From Aphidius gifuensis (taxonomy: Eukaryota > Arthropoda > Insecta > Hymenoptera > Braconidae): DNA of 64,000 bases. The translations under genes and the position numbers were made by a program. Position 1 is the stretch's first letter, and every line of letters begins with the position of its first letter. The notes below the pieces were generated by a model. That model searched no databases. It had not been told where the DNA came from and saw only the letters and a program-made list of their open reading frames with translations. The stretch spans positions 1,798,001 to 1,862,000 of the forward strand of contig NC_057793.1 of the NCBI RefSeq assembly GCF_014905175.1. Direction: 5' to 3'. Shown piece after piece: positions 33,326-47,600 of this stretch.

Positions 33326-35678
33326 TGAATAAAATGGTATATAATGCTAGATTAATAAAAAAAAATTCAAAATTATTTTCAATTAAAATTTATATCAGAG
33401 TCAAATATAATATACTGAATTTATTTTTATTTAAAAAATAAAAAAGTTATTGATAACTGACAAGTAGTAAATTTATTTTAAATTTTAAGAAAAAAATTTT
33501 AAATGACAAAGATATAATCTCTATTTAATTTTCATACCTATATATGAATTATTAAGCAATAATAAAAATAAGAAAATAAGGTTTGATCATTTATTTTCTA
33601 TCATGCGACACAATTATTTATCGTAACGTTTTACTATCTGTAATAAAAATTGATAATATAATTTGTAATAAATATTTATGTAAATAAACTTGGGCCGGTT
33701 TTTTCGTCAACAATTACAGTTGACTAGAAAATGGGGATTAAAAAAATTTAACTAATAGTTATATTTAATAAATAAATAAATAATAGTGACACATGAAAAG
33801 TAAAATAGTAGTACCTTTAAATTTTTGTTTTTAAAAATTTATAATTTTTAATTTAATAAACAATAATAATTGTTGTTGACTTAGTTTTTTTTGTAAAATT
33901 GACTATATTTTTTTCTGTCTCATTGTTTGTTTATTGTTAATAATAATAATATTTATTATTATTATTTGGGTTAAATAAAAATCGATTGAGACTTGAGAGT
34001 ATTTTTGCTGCGCGTACGCAACCAAGTGTCGAATTGGCCAGGTCCCTGATGCCTCTCATCTATTTTTTAAATATAAGAAAAACAAAAAAAAAATTCAACA
34101 ATGAACTAGATTTTGTAAATTTATTTTCTTTTATTATTTCATCTTCTCAGACAAGACACTAAGTAGAGTAGAGTGCATTTTCTCGCGTTCATTCTTTCAA
34201 AAAGAACAATGAAATAACCACACACAAAAAAATTGTACACATCATGAGAGAAAAGTACAAATAACAAGTACAAGTAATTTAAAGAAATGAAAAAAAATAC
34301 GAAATAATAGTAAAAAAAAGAAATCTTGGAAAAAAACACAATGTAATTTTTAACTCTTTTCAATTTTTCAAATCTTTACATTAATTTTTCAGATTTTTCT
34401 CTCAAACAATATTTCAATTTATATTACCAAAATAAAATAAAAAAATATAATAATAATGAAATGCAAAATAAAAAAATATTATAGAAACTAACGATATAGA
34501 TAAGAAATATATATTGAATAGGAATTTAGAAAGTTTTTAAAAAGACTATAAAATTAATTACAAAAAAAAAAAAAAATAAAAAATTGGTTTAAATAAAACA
34601 GAAACAAAAATCATCAAACAAAAAATTAATCAACAATTTAAATAATTTATTTTCTATATTTTTAATAAGTTACAATTTAATAAATAAATAATTAAAGAAA
34701 AAAAAATAATGTTATTATTAAAAATTTAATAAAAGATTTTATTTTTTTATAGAAAAATATGTTTATTAATTGAAAAAAAAAATAATTTCTATTAATTTTT
34801 ATTGATAATTATTAATTTGTATTAATTAATTAATTGAATTTTAAATGTTACATAAAAATCAGGGTAACACAATATCAAGTTACGTTACTGAAAAAGTGAG
34901 TGAGTTGAACCAGCCGGAACCAAACGAAGAACCTCATGTTGTATGCATGTGTATGTGTGTGTGTTGCCATCTTCGTCTTTTTTATTATAAAATTTGTCAG
35001 TTTGTGCTCGACAACCAGCCAGTGCACTGACAAAGTACAAATAAATTTTTATCAAAGTGTACACATAGCTCATTGACATATTAATCAAACTTGATAATTA
35101 ATATTATTTATTTAACAAGCTAAAAACAACAATATAAATTAATTTTCCTCGTTTATACGTCATATTATTTTCTACTCATAACCCCAAAATTATCATGACA
35201 AATTAAATCAATTAATAATAAAAATAGTGAAAATTAAAAATAGAAAAAAAAATATACAAAACAACCAACAAATATTTGTTGAATTATTTATTTTTTTGCG
35301 AGCTAATTATTGTCTGTTAGTGAAAAAAAAAATTCGTAGAATATTAGGATAAATAGAAAATCGATTTTGACATTTCTCAGTGAAGAAGGTGAAGAATGAG
35401 TTATTGTTGTTTGACGAAGGTGGGATTGGGTCGAGAGGTGGCTCACAAGGATCAATGCCACTCCAACCCAGTGGCCCATTGAATCTTTGAAAAAAAAAAA
35501 TTATTAAATAATTCAACTTGGACCAGTCTATTTTAGCAACAAAAAAAAATTATTTAAACAATATAACCAAAACATTCTGCTTAAAGTGAAAAAGTCAATT
35601 GTGTTTTTTTTTTTTTTTTTATAAAATTAATAAGTGTCTAATTTAATTAAAAAAAAAAATAATTAATTTTGTTTGACA
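33326..35678. other. Intergenic and 5' flank of the long gene
   Basis: Mostly A/T homopolymers. Two GC-richer patches: 34008-34062 (GCTGCGCGTACGCAACCAAG..GGCCAGGTCCCTGATGCC), unidentified, and 34890-35035 (CAGCCGGAACCAAACGAAG.., a TG-rich run, TATAAAA at about 34988, CAACCAGCCAGTGCACTGAC), likely promoter or 5' UTR of the gene whose first codons start at 35679. Another patch at 35380-35480 (GGTGGGATTGGGTCGAGAGG..) may be 5' UTR. Confidence 0.35.
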
Positions 35679-38600
35679 ATGCTTGGAGTTTTGAAACGAC
35701 GTTGGAAGCCCTCAAAAAGGTAATAACAATTGATTAATTAATTAATTTAAACAATGTCAACAATTAATTATCAAAGAAAAAAAAAATTTAATTATTTTGT
35801 TTTTTTTTTTTTTATTATTAATTCATCTAGAATGTTCTAATAAAAAAAAAAAAAAAATACAACAACTTTGTCTATTAATAGTTTGTTTATAATTAACTAT
35901 TAATAATGAAAAATAATTATTGATTAATTAATTTATAAATAAATACAGCTAAAACTTTGCGTAGAAATTTTTTTTTTGAAAATTAATTTACAACAATGGA
36001 GTAATTATTATTATTATTTATTATTAAAAAAATTTTTTTTTCATTAATTAATGTTTTATTTATTATTTAAACAAATTTTATTTTTGCCAATAAATGTCAT
36101 TTTATTTATAGACATATTTAGTATCTCAAAGTTTAGACAAACATTTTTTATTTTTTCAAATTTTATTTATTCATGTCGGTAAGGATCTGAGAATATATTT
36201 TTTTTTTTTTTTGGCATCTATGTTTAGCTGGTACCTTCTAACCGAGTTTATCGTTTGCCACTCATTCATGCAAATCTTGCATTTATTTATTTTTTTGTCA
36301 ACTTGATTTTATCATCTTTTTTCGGCCTCGAAATTATCAAGTTTCTTTTGATGAAACTCGTCGTTAGAAAAAAAATTCAAATACAATAATAAATTAATTT
36401 TTTTGATGATTAAAAAAAGTACTTAAATACTCGCAAAATAATAAAACTTTAAATGAATTTTTTATGATATTTTTAAGTTGTTTATTTTTACCTCAAAGCA
36501 GACAAACTTTATTTTTTTTTTTTAAATTTAAAGTTTCAAAAGTTTTTAGTAATTAATTCATGAATATTCTTGTTGTGCTTTGATTAATTATTTCAAATTA
36601 AAATCATGATATTCATAGTCTTGTAATTTAAATGATTTTCTTGAATATTAAATTTAATAAAAAATATTTGAATTACTGATCATGCCATTTCAAAGATCTA
36701 ATCAACCTGTAAATTTATATTATTTTATATAAATCTTTCAACATGATTTAAATTATTTTTTTTTTATTTATTTTGCAAAAATATTTACATTTAAATTACT
36801 TGATAATTTTATTATTATTATTTTGAGTTTTTTGTTTTTTTTAAGTGGACATTTCAAGTGATTTATTATAACTCTTGTTGAGATAAAAAAAAACAAAAAT
36901 AATATGTACATTTAAATTTTTGTATTTTTAAAAAAATTATATTTTATCTTAATCAGTGTAATATTCGTATACACAAGAGTTGGTAAGAAAAGATACGGTT
37001 GAAAGGGAAAAATAGTGTTGTTTTGTAAAATGTTGGTTTGTATTTTTCCTTTTTTTTTTTGTTGAAATGCACTCGAGTGTAGTTGAAGAAGCCAAACGAA
37101 GCGTATCTTTTAGAACCGCATGTTTCCTCATGCGTTGGTTCTTTGCCCTCGGGGCATCGTCATCATTATCATCATCAGAATAATCATCCTTTTTTTTTTT
37201 TTTTTTGAAAAAAATCCCTTAAAATATACGAAAATATATATTCAAATTTAATATACGTGTATGCAAAAATTTAGGTCAGTACTTTGTGCAGGTCCAAATC
37301 GATAAAATGCTGAAAAAAAAAATGAAAAAAGTTTGACAATTTTTATCTTTATATATAGCAAAGATACCTATCGAATTTTTTGTCTAGAATATAAATTTAC
37401 ATTTAAAATATATCTTGAACGTTATATAAAAAAAAAAAAATTTTAAAGCTTATGATTATTATTTTTTTGGAGCAGCAATAATATTTCATAATAAATTTTT
37501 AAAATTTTATATGACTATGATGAATTATTCTAAAAATAATGCACTTATTTTTGATAATAATAATTATTAATATTAATTTTAAAATATTATCATTTTGATT
37601 AATTAAAAACATTTAAAATTAAATTTACAAAATTATTAGTATTTTATTTTTGAGAAAAACAATGCTAATTATTTTGAAATTAAAATTGAATTTTTTTTTT
37701 ATTTCTTTAATAATTTTTGATATATTTTATGATATCTTCCGGTTGAAAATATAAACCCCAAGTTAACCGTTATATATTTTATAATTACGTTATAATATTG
37801 AGAATTTATTTAGTGAGCATGACGACGACGAGCAGTGTACACCACCTCCACCACTTCCCTCATCAACATCATCAACATCGTGAGATACCTGATGCAAGTT
37901 ATTATTCCGATACGCTTAAAAAAATTCTAAATACAACGCGACACAATCTAATGAGTTTCTACTTTTATATTTTATTTATGATATATTATTGTTTTTTCTT
38001 TTAAAAAAATAACAGAAGCCTTAGTTTTATTTGTCGCGTTGTCAGACACTGCAACCACTGACCTAGTCTACCATTAAATCCTCCCTAACTTTTCATATTT
38101 TTTTTTCAAGATGTTCTTGAAAACTTTTGTCTTCATTATCAAGCCTATCACTTGAGTATAAACACAGCTAAAAATTCTACTTGTATTCAATTCTTCTTTT
38201 ATAACTAAAAAACTTGAATAAAAAAATTTTTTTTTAAATTACACCTCAACTTTTTGAGTATTCAACACACGACGATGACTAATTGGATAACAACTTTTTC
38301 AAATTAAAATTAGGACACATTGTTAAATTAAAAAAAAAAAAATTATTTTTTTATTTATTTTATTTTCTATATATTCATTAGACTTTTTATTTAATTATCT
38401 TGAATTTATTTGGCTTTTTTATTGTTTTTTTTTATTTATTGAAAGAAAGTTTTTTTTTTTATGAATTTTTATTAATTTAAAATTGTAATAATTTTTTGAA
38501 AGTATTTTTTATATTTATCATAATGATTTGTGGTTTAAAAAAATATATTTTTTAATATTTATCTTTATTAGAAATTATTTTTAACAATTGATAAAATTTA

Positions 38601-41600
38601 TAAATAATTTTTGTTGTTTTTCATTGAGATTTTCTCTGGATTATTTTGATATTTCTCCAAAGAAAATGACCCCATGAACTAACGTCTTACAATCTTCATT
38701 TAACAACAAAAAAAACAACAATAACAACACCAACAACAACATTTTCATGATAGATATAACGTATAAAATATTAAGATTGAAATTAGTATATGAATGCACT
38801 TGGCTGCTGCAAGACCCTTGGCTAATTATGGTAATGACTAAACCCTACTATCATTTTCTAAATATATACTCAACTTGAATGCCACACAAAGATAACTATA
38901 TTATCATCATCAAATATATATAAACACCACCAACACCACCACCACCATCACCAGTACCACTTGAGTTAAATATTATTCAACTTGAATCCATCAGTTTAAT
39001 TAAAGCCTCTTTAAAATACATTAAATATATCATTAAAATTATTATTTTATAATTTCATTAAATAACATACAATAACAAACAATTATTATTTCTTTTTATT
39101 TAAACAATAGTCGTTATAAAATTCATTGTCTAGGTGGAATTCAATTGGTCTACGCCCTTTATTATATACCTGAATAAAAAATAAAAATCCATGATTCTTA
39201 TCAATGCGGCAATTTATTTCAATCCTCATTGTTACTTTTTTTTTTTTTTTTTAAATTCACAATTACAGTACTCTGTACATTTGTGTTTTAATATTTTTTT
39301 TTCTCAAACAACAGTTCGTGATACACATAAAATAATAATTAATAAAATTTTTTTTTAATAAAAAAAAAAAAATATAAAAATTAATTTAAAAAAATATAAA
39401 TACTTTCACAAACGAGTTGGCATTTTTTTTTTTTTTTTGTTAAATAATATTGATGAAATTCCAGTTGATGGCCTTGATGTTTATTAAAATAAATTTTTAA
39501 AAAATTAAAAAAGCAACAATGAATAGACATAATTTTTTTTGTAAATACGTTTTATAAATTTTAAGATCTATTTATCTATTACCATATACAATATGTAATT
39601 GTTGATGCGTACATATGAATCCGGAAAATGACAATTTCACAAATATATTCATTGTCTTTTTGATTGTATTGTAAATTGTCTGAATGTGACTATGTGAGTA
39701 AATTCGTGTCGTCATTGATGTCAATTTATTCAATGAATAATAACAATGATTTTGTTCTGGTTTGTGAACATGAAACATACTGATTATTGATGCAGGTGGA
39801 TATTCCAATTTCCATTTGAATATTCCATATGTGATTTTATTTTAAAATATTAAAACAGTTGATGATGATGATGATGATGACGATGATAATACATGATACA
39901 ATCCTGATCATACAGCTTTTACTTAGTTGCTTCTGGTAACGACATAAATTACAAATCGATATAGTGAATCGATAAAGTAAATGAGATTTTACTTTAAGTA
40001 TATATTCCTGGTGAATGGTGATATTAATGGATCATCTTATTCAACATAGTTGATTGCTATTGGCGCTGGTTGCTGTTGCAATGTCTTCTGGCATCCTTGG
40101 TTTTCTAATTGGACATCTGTGTCGCTATTTATCTTAAATACGATAACCCTCATTCAGCTTCATACACACCAGTGTGTGATAAATAACTGCAGCATCAACC
40201 AATCCATAATGTCATTTAGCTCAAAAAAAAAATTACATATTATTTTCATTTTTTTTAAACAATCAAAATTCATTTGTAATTACGTTTGGTTGGAATTGTT
40301 TTAAAATACTTGTGGCTTATTTATTTTTTTTTCTGTTTGCTTTGAGGATAAGAGGGAAGTCAGTAGAAAAATAATAAAAATAAAATAACCGCGCCTGGAA
40401 AGCTTGGCAGACAGGTCGGCGTCCTCCATCAGAACATTGTGAACTGCATTTACGATTACGACTCATGCATCACAACTCACCTTCACTGTACCCGCTATTT
40501 AATTTTTTTTTTTTTTTATTTATTTAATTTTTTTTTTATATCTTTTTCTCATATCACTTTCTTATTTATTTTTCACTGCATTTTTTTTGGGACTCTTTTA
40601 GGTGGTCCTTTCTCGTTATTATTTTTTTTTTGTCGCATATTTTTTTTCTTCATACAATTTTCAGTCAGCCAAATTCACGCTCTATTATCACTTTTATCAA
40701 CTCTTTTTTTTTGTTGACAAAGAAAATATTTTTCATGACAAAAAAGGCTTGTTTTTTTTTTTTTTTATTGATTGCTTACACAAATTTTTATTGTTGTGCC
40801 AAATGAAAATATCTCTTTGGCAAAAAAATTATACAATTCTACAAAATTCTGGCCAGACTTACTGTCTACTACCGCGGCTTTTAAACCTTTCGAAAAATAT
40901 ATATATATTAAACTTGTCTGCACTCTCTTTAACTCGCACGCGGTTTATTTATTTATTTTTTTTTTATTGTCCAATGCCGCAGGCCTTAAATCGCCATTGA
41001 CACTCTGATGATGGTGCAGCTGTTTGAGATATCTTTTTGTTCTTATTTCTCTTCTTCCTTTTACTATATACTTTTGCCTTTTGCTTTTGCTCTTTGGCTC
41101 TGATGTAACGGGAATCAACTCCTTTTTTATTTTTCATGAATTTTTTTTTTTTATAGAAAAACCTTCATATATGCAATCTTTGCAAACAACACCCATTCAC
41201 ATAGACACACATTTATATCTTCGAATGATCTTCTTAGAAATTGTTCAACACAAAGATGGCATTTATTGGTTTTTTAATTTTTTTTTTTTTTATTATATCA
41301 ATCGGATATGGGATGTGGTTTTTTTTTTTTTATCGAATTATTTCTTGTATTTTTCGATTGAAATCGAGTTTGAATATATGTCTGGCCATTTATTTTATAA
41401 CCAATGAGTAATTTATTTTTTTAACTTTTATAAAAATATAATTTCAATTAGAAAAATACAAAAATTAATTGAAATTTTTAAATAACATAAAAATTTAAAT
41501 TAAAAATTCGAAATTACTCTTTAATATTTATAATTTAAATAATTTCCAAGGTTTAAAAATTATTTAATTAATAGTAAAAATATTGTTTAAGAATTTATTT

Positions 41601-44600
41601 TTAATTTAAAAATCATCGAAGCCATTCGAATGTTTAAAAATTGTTTGATTAATATTAATAATATATTGTTTAAGATTTTATTTTTAATTGAACAATTATT
41701 CAATTTAAATTTGAATCATTTGTATATAAATTTCTAGAGAAAAATAATTTTGTTAATAATAATTTGTGATTATTGTAAACATATGTAATTGGGGATTTTT
41801 GTTGTCATCACATGATTAAATTCATGTGTTGTTAATTTTTGTTATTTGTAAAATTTATACAATGTATGTTTGAAGTCTTATGGTATTAATATAACCAAGC
41901 TGGGTGGATCCGGGATTGTTCTTAGTAAACCCGGAATAGACTGCATGACTATACCAGCTAATACATAAGATATACTCACTTTTATGTGTGAGCATAATAT
42001 ATATCCAAGACAAAGTGGCTAACACAAAACTATCATGATGATGACGACATGATCATCATCATCATCATGATAGTATAATAGGTATTATGAAAATTGTTAA
42101 GTCCCTTTTTTTTTTTCTATGCACAAGAAAATGTTGTTGTTGTTGTTAAACTTTTCTACATCGTCAATCAAAAATATCAATCCTTATTATTTATTTATTT
42201 TTTTAATACTAATATACTATTATTGCAATATTTTTTTTATTATTATTTTCTATTCTATCTTCTGGGAATTCTTATTTTCTTCAAGTACAAAAATCTCAAC
42301 AATTTATCAAAGAAGAACCGTTTTATTTGATTTTTTTATTTTCTTATTTTTTTTCCATGACTTTGCCAAGGAATTGAAAATAATAAAAAAAAAAAATTGC
42401 GGCAAATGTACAAACGAGACTATTTTTCAACTGTTAAAATAAACTTTAATAAAATATTATTTAAAAAAATAAATTAAATTTTTAAAAATTGGATTTGTTT
42501 TTGGAAATGGAAAAAATATTTTTTAAATTTATTTTATACAAAGTCATATTGAAAATATAATTAAATTTTTTTTTCAAAAAGTGTGGTGTGTGGTGGTTCA
42601 AACCAGCTGGTTTTTAAGGTTCACGAATTTTATTTTCACGGTTTGAAAATTCAAAATCTCACACATAAAAACATTTTATCCATATTTTTTTTTCATTATA
42701 AAAAAAAAAATATTTAATCTCGAAGGAAGCGTGAACTCGTTAAACATTAACAAAAAAAAAAAACTATAATATTTCATTATTCCTTTTGTTCTTTCCTTCA
42801 ATTAATTTGCAAATATGTAAATTTTTTTTTTTTACAACTATAACGGAAGAATATAAATACATATTTTTGATTTTATAAAAATTTCCGGTAAACAAGCTTG
42901 CTCGTAATAATTATTTTCTCTTTTGAATTTTTATATTTCACAAGATTAATATCAAATAAATTCAATCTCCACATTCACATAATAAATATTATTTTAAATA
43001 ATAAAAATTTCTAATATTAATTTATAAAAATTCATACATACAATATAAATTAATTGAAAAAGTTTAAAAATTAATTTGGCAATTTTAAATAAAACTTTAC
43101 AGACAAAAAATTTTCATATATAATAGGAGGGTTGGGTGGTCGAGGGGGTGTGAGGGATAGAAAATAATATTGCCAAAATTTTCATCGAATTTTTGCTGAT
43201 ATAGACAACTTGTTTTTTTTTCTTTGGCACAAGTTTATCTTTCAGAAAATATTAACTTCGATAAATAAAAATTCAAAAATTAGAAATCGTTAAGTTTGTT
43301 TGGCTTGGCTGAATATAATTTTTAAAAGCATTGAATGTGACGATGAGAAAAGTAGAATGAATTTATATATAATGTGCATTGTGCATATATACACCATCAA
43401 TAATAATATCAACGAGTCACTGATGCCACTGGTGCTGCTGGTGTTGCTGTTGCAACAACTTCTGCTGCTGCTGCTGGTTGGCAACGAATGTGATAATTAA
43501 ACTTAAAATCACGAGAAGCTTCTTGACTTACCCGCTTATATATTTATTCAACACCATTTGGTGAAAGTAGTCTTTTACAATATTTTCAATGTGCATGTGT
43601 ATTCTCAACTTTTATATTTATAAGCCCGTATTATTAAATCGTCATTCTGTGACCCGCTTAACACACACTGAAAAAAAATTTTAAAAAAATATGTATTTGA
43701 TGATTTTTATAGACAAATTGTTGAATTTATGAATTATGATTTTTATTTTATTTTTTTTCTTATTTTTGGGGAGGTTTTTTTTCTTATTTGAATGGAGAGA
43801 CGTGTCAGGTAAATGTTGAATCTTGGTATTATGAAAGAAATGATTTTGTTGATGGTTGAGCATGTCCTCACACTTGACCCTCGACAAAGACCGGTTCAAT
43901 ACAGCCTCATAAAAATATACAGTAATGCATATTAACAAAAAATTATATTGCAATATATATTTGATAAAATTACCTGAAATATAAATTTTCCCTGAATAAT
44001 CTTATGTAATTTTAAAAGACAAAATGATTTATTATTATTTTTACATTTTTTTTTTTTTTGTGTAATTTTTAAATTGATTTTTTGAATAAGTAATTAAAAT
44101 TTTCATGAAATTATGATTCTATTATTTGAAAAATATCAAAATATAATTATCCTCGAAGTTTTGAAAATTAATTTTAATTATTTTTATTTTTTTTTCAATT
44201 TTATAGTTTATTGTGACTTGCAGACAAAATTTTAAATTTGGTATTTTTTGCTATAGGCTAGATTTGTTAAAAAAAATATTTCTAAATAAAATTTTCATGA
44301 AATTATTCTTCTATTATTTAAACAATATCTAAATATTGTTATCCTAAAAGTTGCATAAATTAATTTCAATTATTTTTATTTTTTTTTTGTCATTTTTAAC
44401 AAAGAGAAAAAATTGTATAATTTGACAATTTATCTCATTTCAAAAAAAAAATATTTCTAAGCATAAATTTCATGAAAATATGCTTCTATAATTAAAACAC
44501 CACCTAAATACAATTATCCTGAAATTTTTGAAATTTAATTATAATTATTTTTATTCTAAAAATAATTTATAATTATATTTTATATAATTTATAAATTTTT

Positions 44601-47600
44601 CATGTCTTCAAAATTAAAAATATTTTTCAACAATCATCATTTGAATTTTTTTCAATTTACCAATTGTTTTATTAACAATTAATTTTTTCAATAACTTATT
44701 TTCCTCTCATAATAAATTTTTGTATATACATTTTTTTTTAATTTACCACAATTATTATTGGCTCACTTGAAAATAATCATTTCAATTAGTTTTTTTTTTA
44801 TTTATTCTTTTATAAAAAGTAAATGTATATTGAGTAACATTATACCAACTAAATACTTGTTTTCTGATGTGTACCACCATCCGATAAATCGTATGCATCG
44901 TCAAGATTCAAATCTCACTGGTAACACATTTGCAGACAAGTAAATTTCTTTTGTTTAAAAAATCATCTTGCAAAATATACATTGATTTAAATCAAGGCTA
45001 ATTATTCAAACACAATTGTTTCCATCAAAATAAAACAAAAAAAAAAATAAAAAAAAACCCAGACCACCCATCCACAATTTCAATTTACTCATATGCAAAA
45101 TTTTATTTTTATCTTTCAAATATATTATCACAAATTATACTTAAATATATTTTATAACTAAACCGGTTATTTAATTACTCATTGATACTTTTATTGACCA
45201 CTAATTATTTGTTATTAAAAAAATATATTCTACAATTTTATAAAATAATTTTTATTTCATTCAAAATTTCATATTTAATCTTGACATTTTAAAATATACA
45301 TTTTGATAATTAATTTTTTTTTCCTACTTGTTCATGATTATCATTATTATTTTTAGACATTGCAATTTATTATATTCACGTTATTGACCTTGAAAAAAAA
45401 ATGATTAAAAAACCGTTCAATATAACGGTATTAAAATTTGATTATTATTGTTAGTTTATCTTGATAATATCAAAAAAAAAAAAAAATATATTTCAACCTG
45501 ACTGGATGACACAAAAGAAAATTTAAAACTCGACAAAATTGTTATTTATAAAAAACACAATTCAAATATTCATCATGACTCTTTTTTTGAATTTTTTTTT
45601 TCTCTTTTTATTGTAATCTCATCTATCAAATGAACAGGATACAATATAAAAGTTAAAAACTCACACAGTAAAGAATTAGATACACTCGTATACAAAAGGA
45701 TTTAAACAGATTTAAAAATTTAATATCTCAAAAAAATACAAATAAATTTTGAATTCCATGTTATAAACGATGCGTGAGAAAAGAATAAAAAATATATATA
45801 CCTTTTTTTTATTATTTTAAATCTCATGTATCGTCATACTTAATCCCATGAAGATCAACATGGATTTGTGATTATCATGTCTTTTTTATTTTTTTTTTCT
45901 CATTTTATTACTTTATATAAATTTTTTTTCTTCAATATATCTGGGACAAAATGATGAGCTTGTAAATATATATGCAGAAATTCATCGAGTGATTTTCAAG
46001 ATCAAATTTCACCATGGTTTTTATGAACACTTCTTGTATATTAATAACATCATTTCAACTTATCGAATTTCATATGTCAGATATTCACGTTACAAGCTAA
46101 ATGAGCTGATTTAAAATAAAAATAAAATTACTTTCTCATATATATGAATAAAAATTATTATATTAATTTTATAAATTAAAATTTTTTTAAATGAGATTAT
46201 GCGAAAAAAAAAAAACAATTTTTGCAAAATAAATTTAAAATCAATGGTAAAAATTTAATTTAACTTTGCAATATCATGATGCAAATAAATGGGTATATGG
46301 GAAAAAATAATAAATGTTAACATACTTGTCTTTAGCTTGACATCCGGTAATGTATTTAAATGATTATGTTTAATAATGATGCATGTAGGACGGTGATTTG
46401 CCGACAAGAAAAATAAATCTGACAATGTGATTTTTTTATCTACAAGGAGCAATTGTTAATAATACAAAAAAAAAAAAAAATAATAAGCATGGTTTTTGTT
46501 GTGGGTGGAGATGACTACTAACCATAAATTCTATAAATGTTTCATTGATTTTAAAAATTTTTTTTTCAAAAGACCAATGCTGAGAAGACGAGTACAGCGA
46601 GGAGAAAGACGATTTGTATTTCAAAGTGTTTAAGACGTGCACGACTATTAAATTACTTCCTGTCTTTATTTTTATTATTTTTATTTTATTTACTAGTACA
46701 TTCGCAATGGATTTAACCAAGTTCATTGAATTTCATATTAAAATTTCACTTGAATATTATATTCAACTATCATTATCACTAAATTTGAATTATAAAAAAT
46801 ACAAAAATTAAAAAATTCATAACAAGTAGATTTTTTTTTTAAATTTAATTTTTAATTTTTTTACTTTGATCAGTAGTTTTTGTGTTACCTTAAAACCAAG
46901 ACAACATAATTTTTTGTCAACTGTGTTATGAGAATCAAGCTGAGCTTTAAATTATAAATTTTAAATATTTAAATTTTTCAACACTTGATATTTGGATTCA
47001 AGATTTATTATAATAATAGAACAATATTATTATTATTTAACTATATATAGATATTTTTAAATGAAAAGTAAATGTGATATTTTTTTTTTTTTTTTTTTAA
47101 TGTTTATAAATATATAAGCAATTGAGGCAGGGCATATGGTGTATACTGCATTCCATCAGAGTCTACACAAGAGAGTTCTCTGCTGACTCACAACACTCTC
47201 TCACAACATCTCAATATATTAAATATTTTAAAAATATTATCATCATATTCTTGATGAATTATCAATCCAAATGGCACTATTCAAAAAACCAACAATAATT
47301 TTCATACACTTGTTTTTTAAATAATAATCTCTCGTTAATTTCAATTGTAAAATTAATTCTCTCTCTTCTTTCGCTTCTTTAACATTTATTTAATAAATAA
47401 ATATATTTATAATAATAATATTATTTTGATTAATGATTATGAACTTTAATTTTCAAGTTATAAAATCTGTTAGCTTGATAAAGTTCATTATGGTATTTAT
47501 CTTTCAATGTATATCAATTAATCTTTTTTTTAAAAAAGAAAATAAAAAAATTGACATTTTTGATTTTTATTTATTTTTTAAATTTATGGACGTTTTAAAA

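Noticed and set aside
40439..42442. Several overlapping open frames of 78-132 codons
   Set aside because: Products are mostly Phe, Leu and Ile from T-runs, with no start context, splice logic or known domain.
47105..47215. Strong core promoter (TATATAAG plus initiator)
   Set aside because: The TATA-like site and the nearest TCAG-type initiator are about 45-50 bases apart, too far for a standard pair; left only as an island in the intron description.
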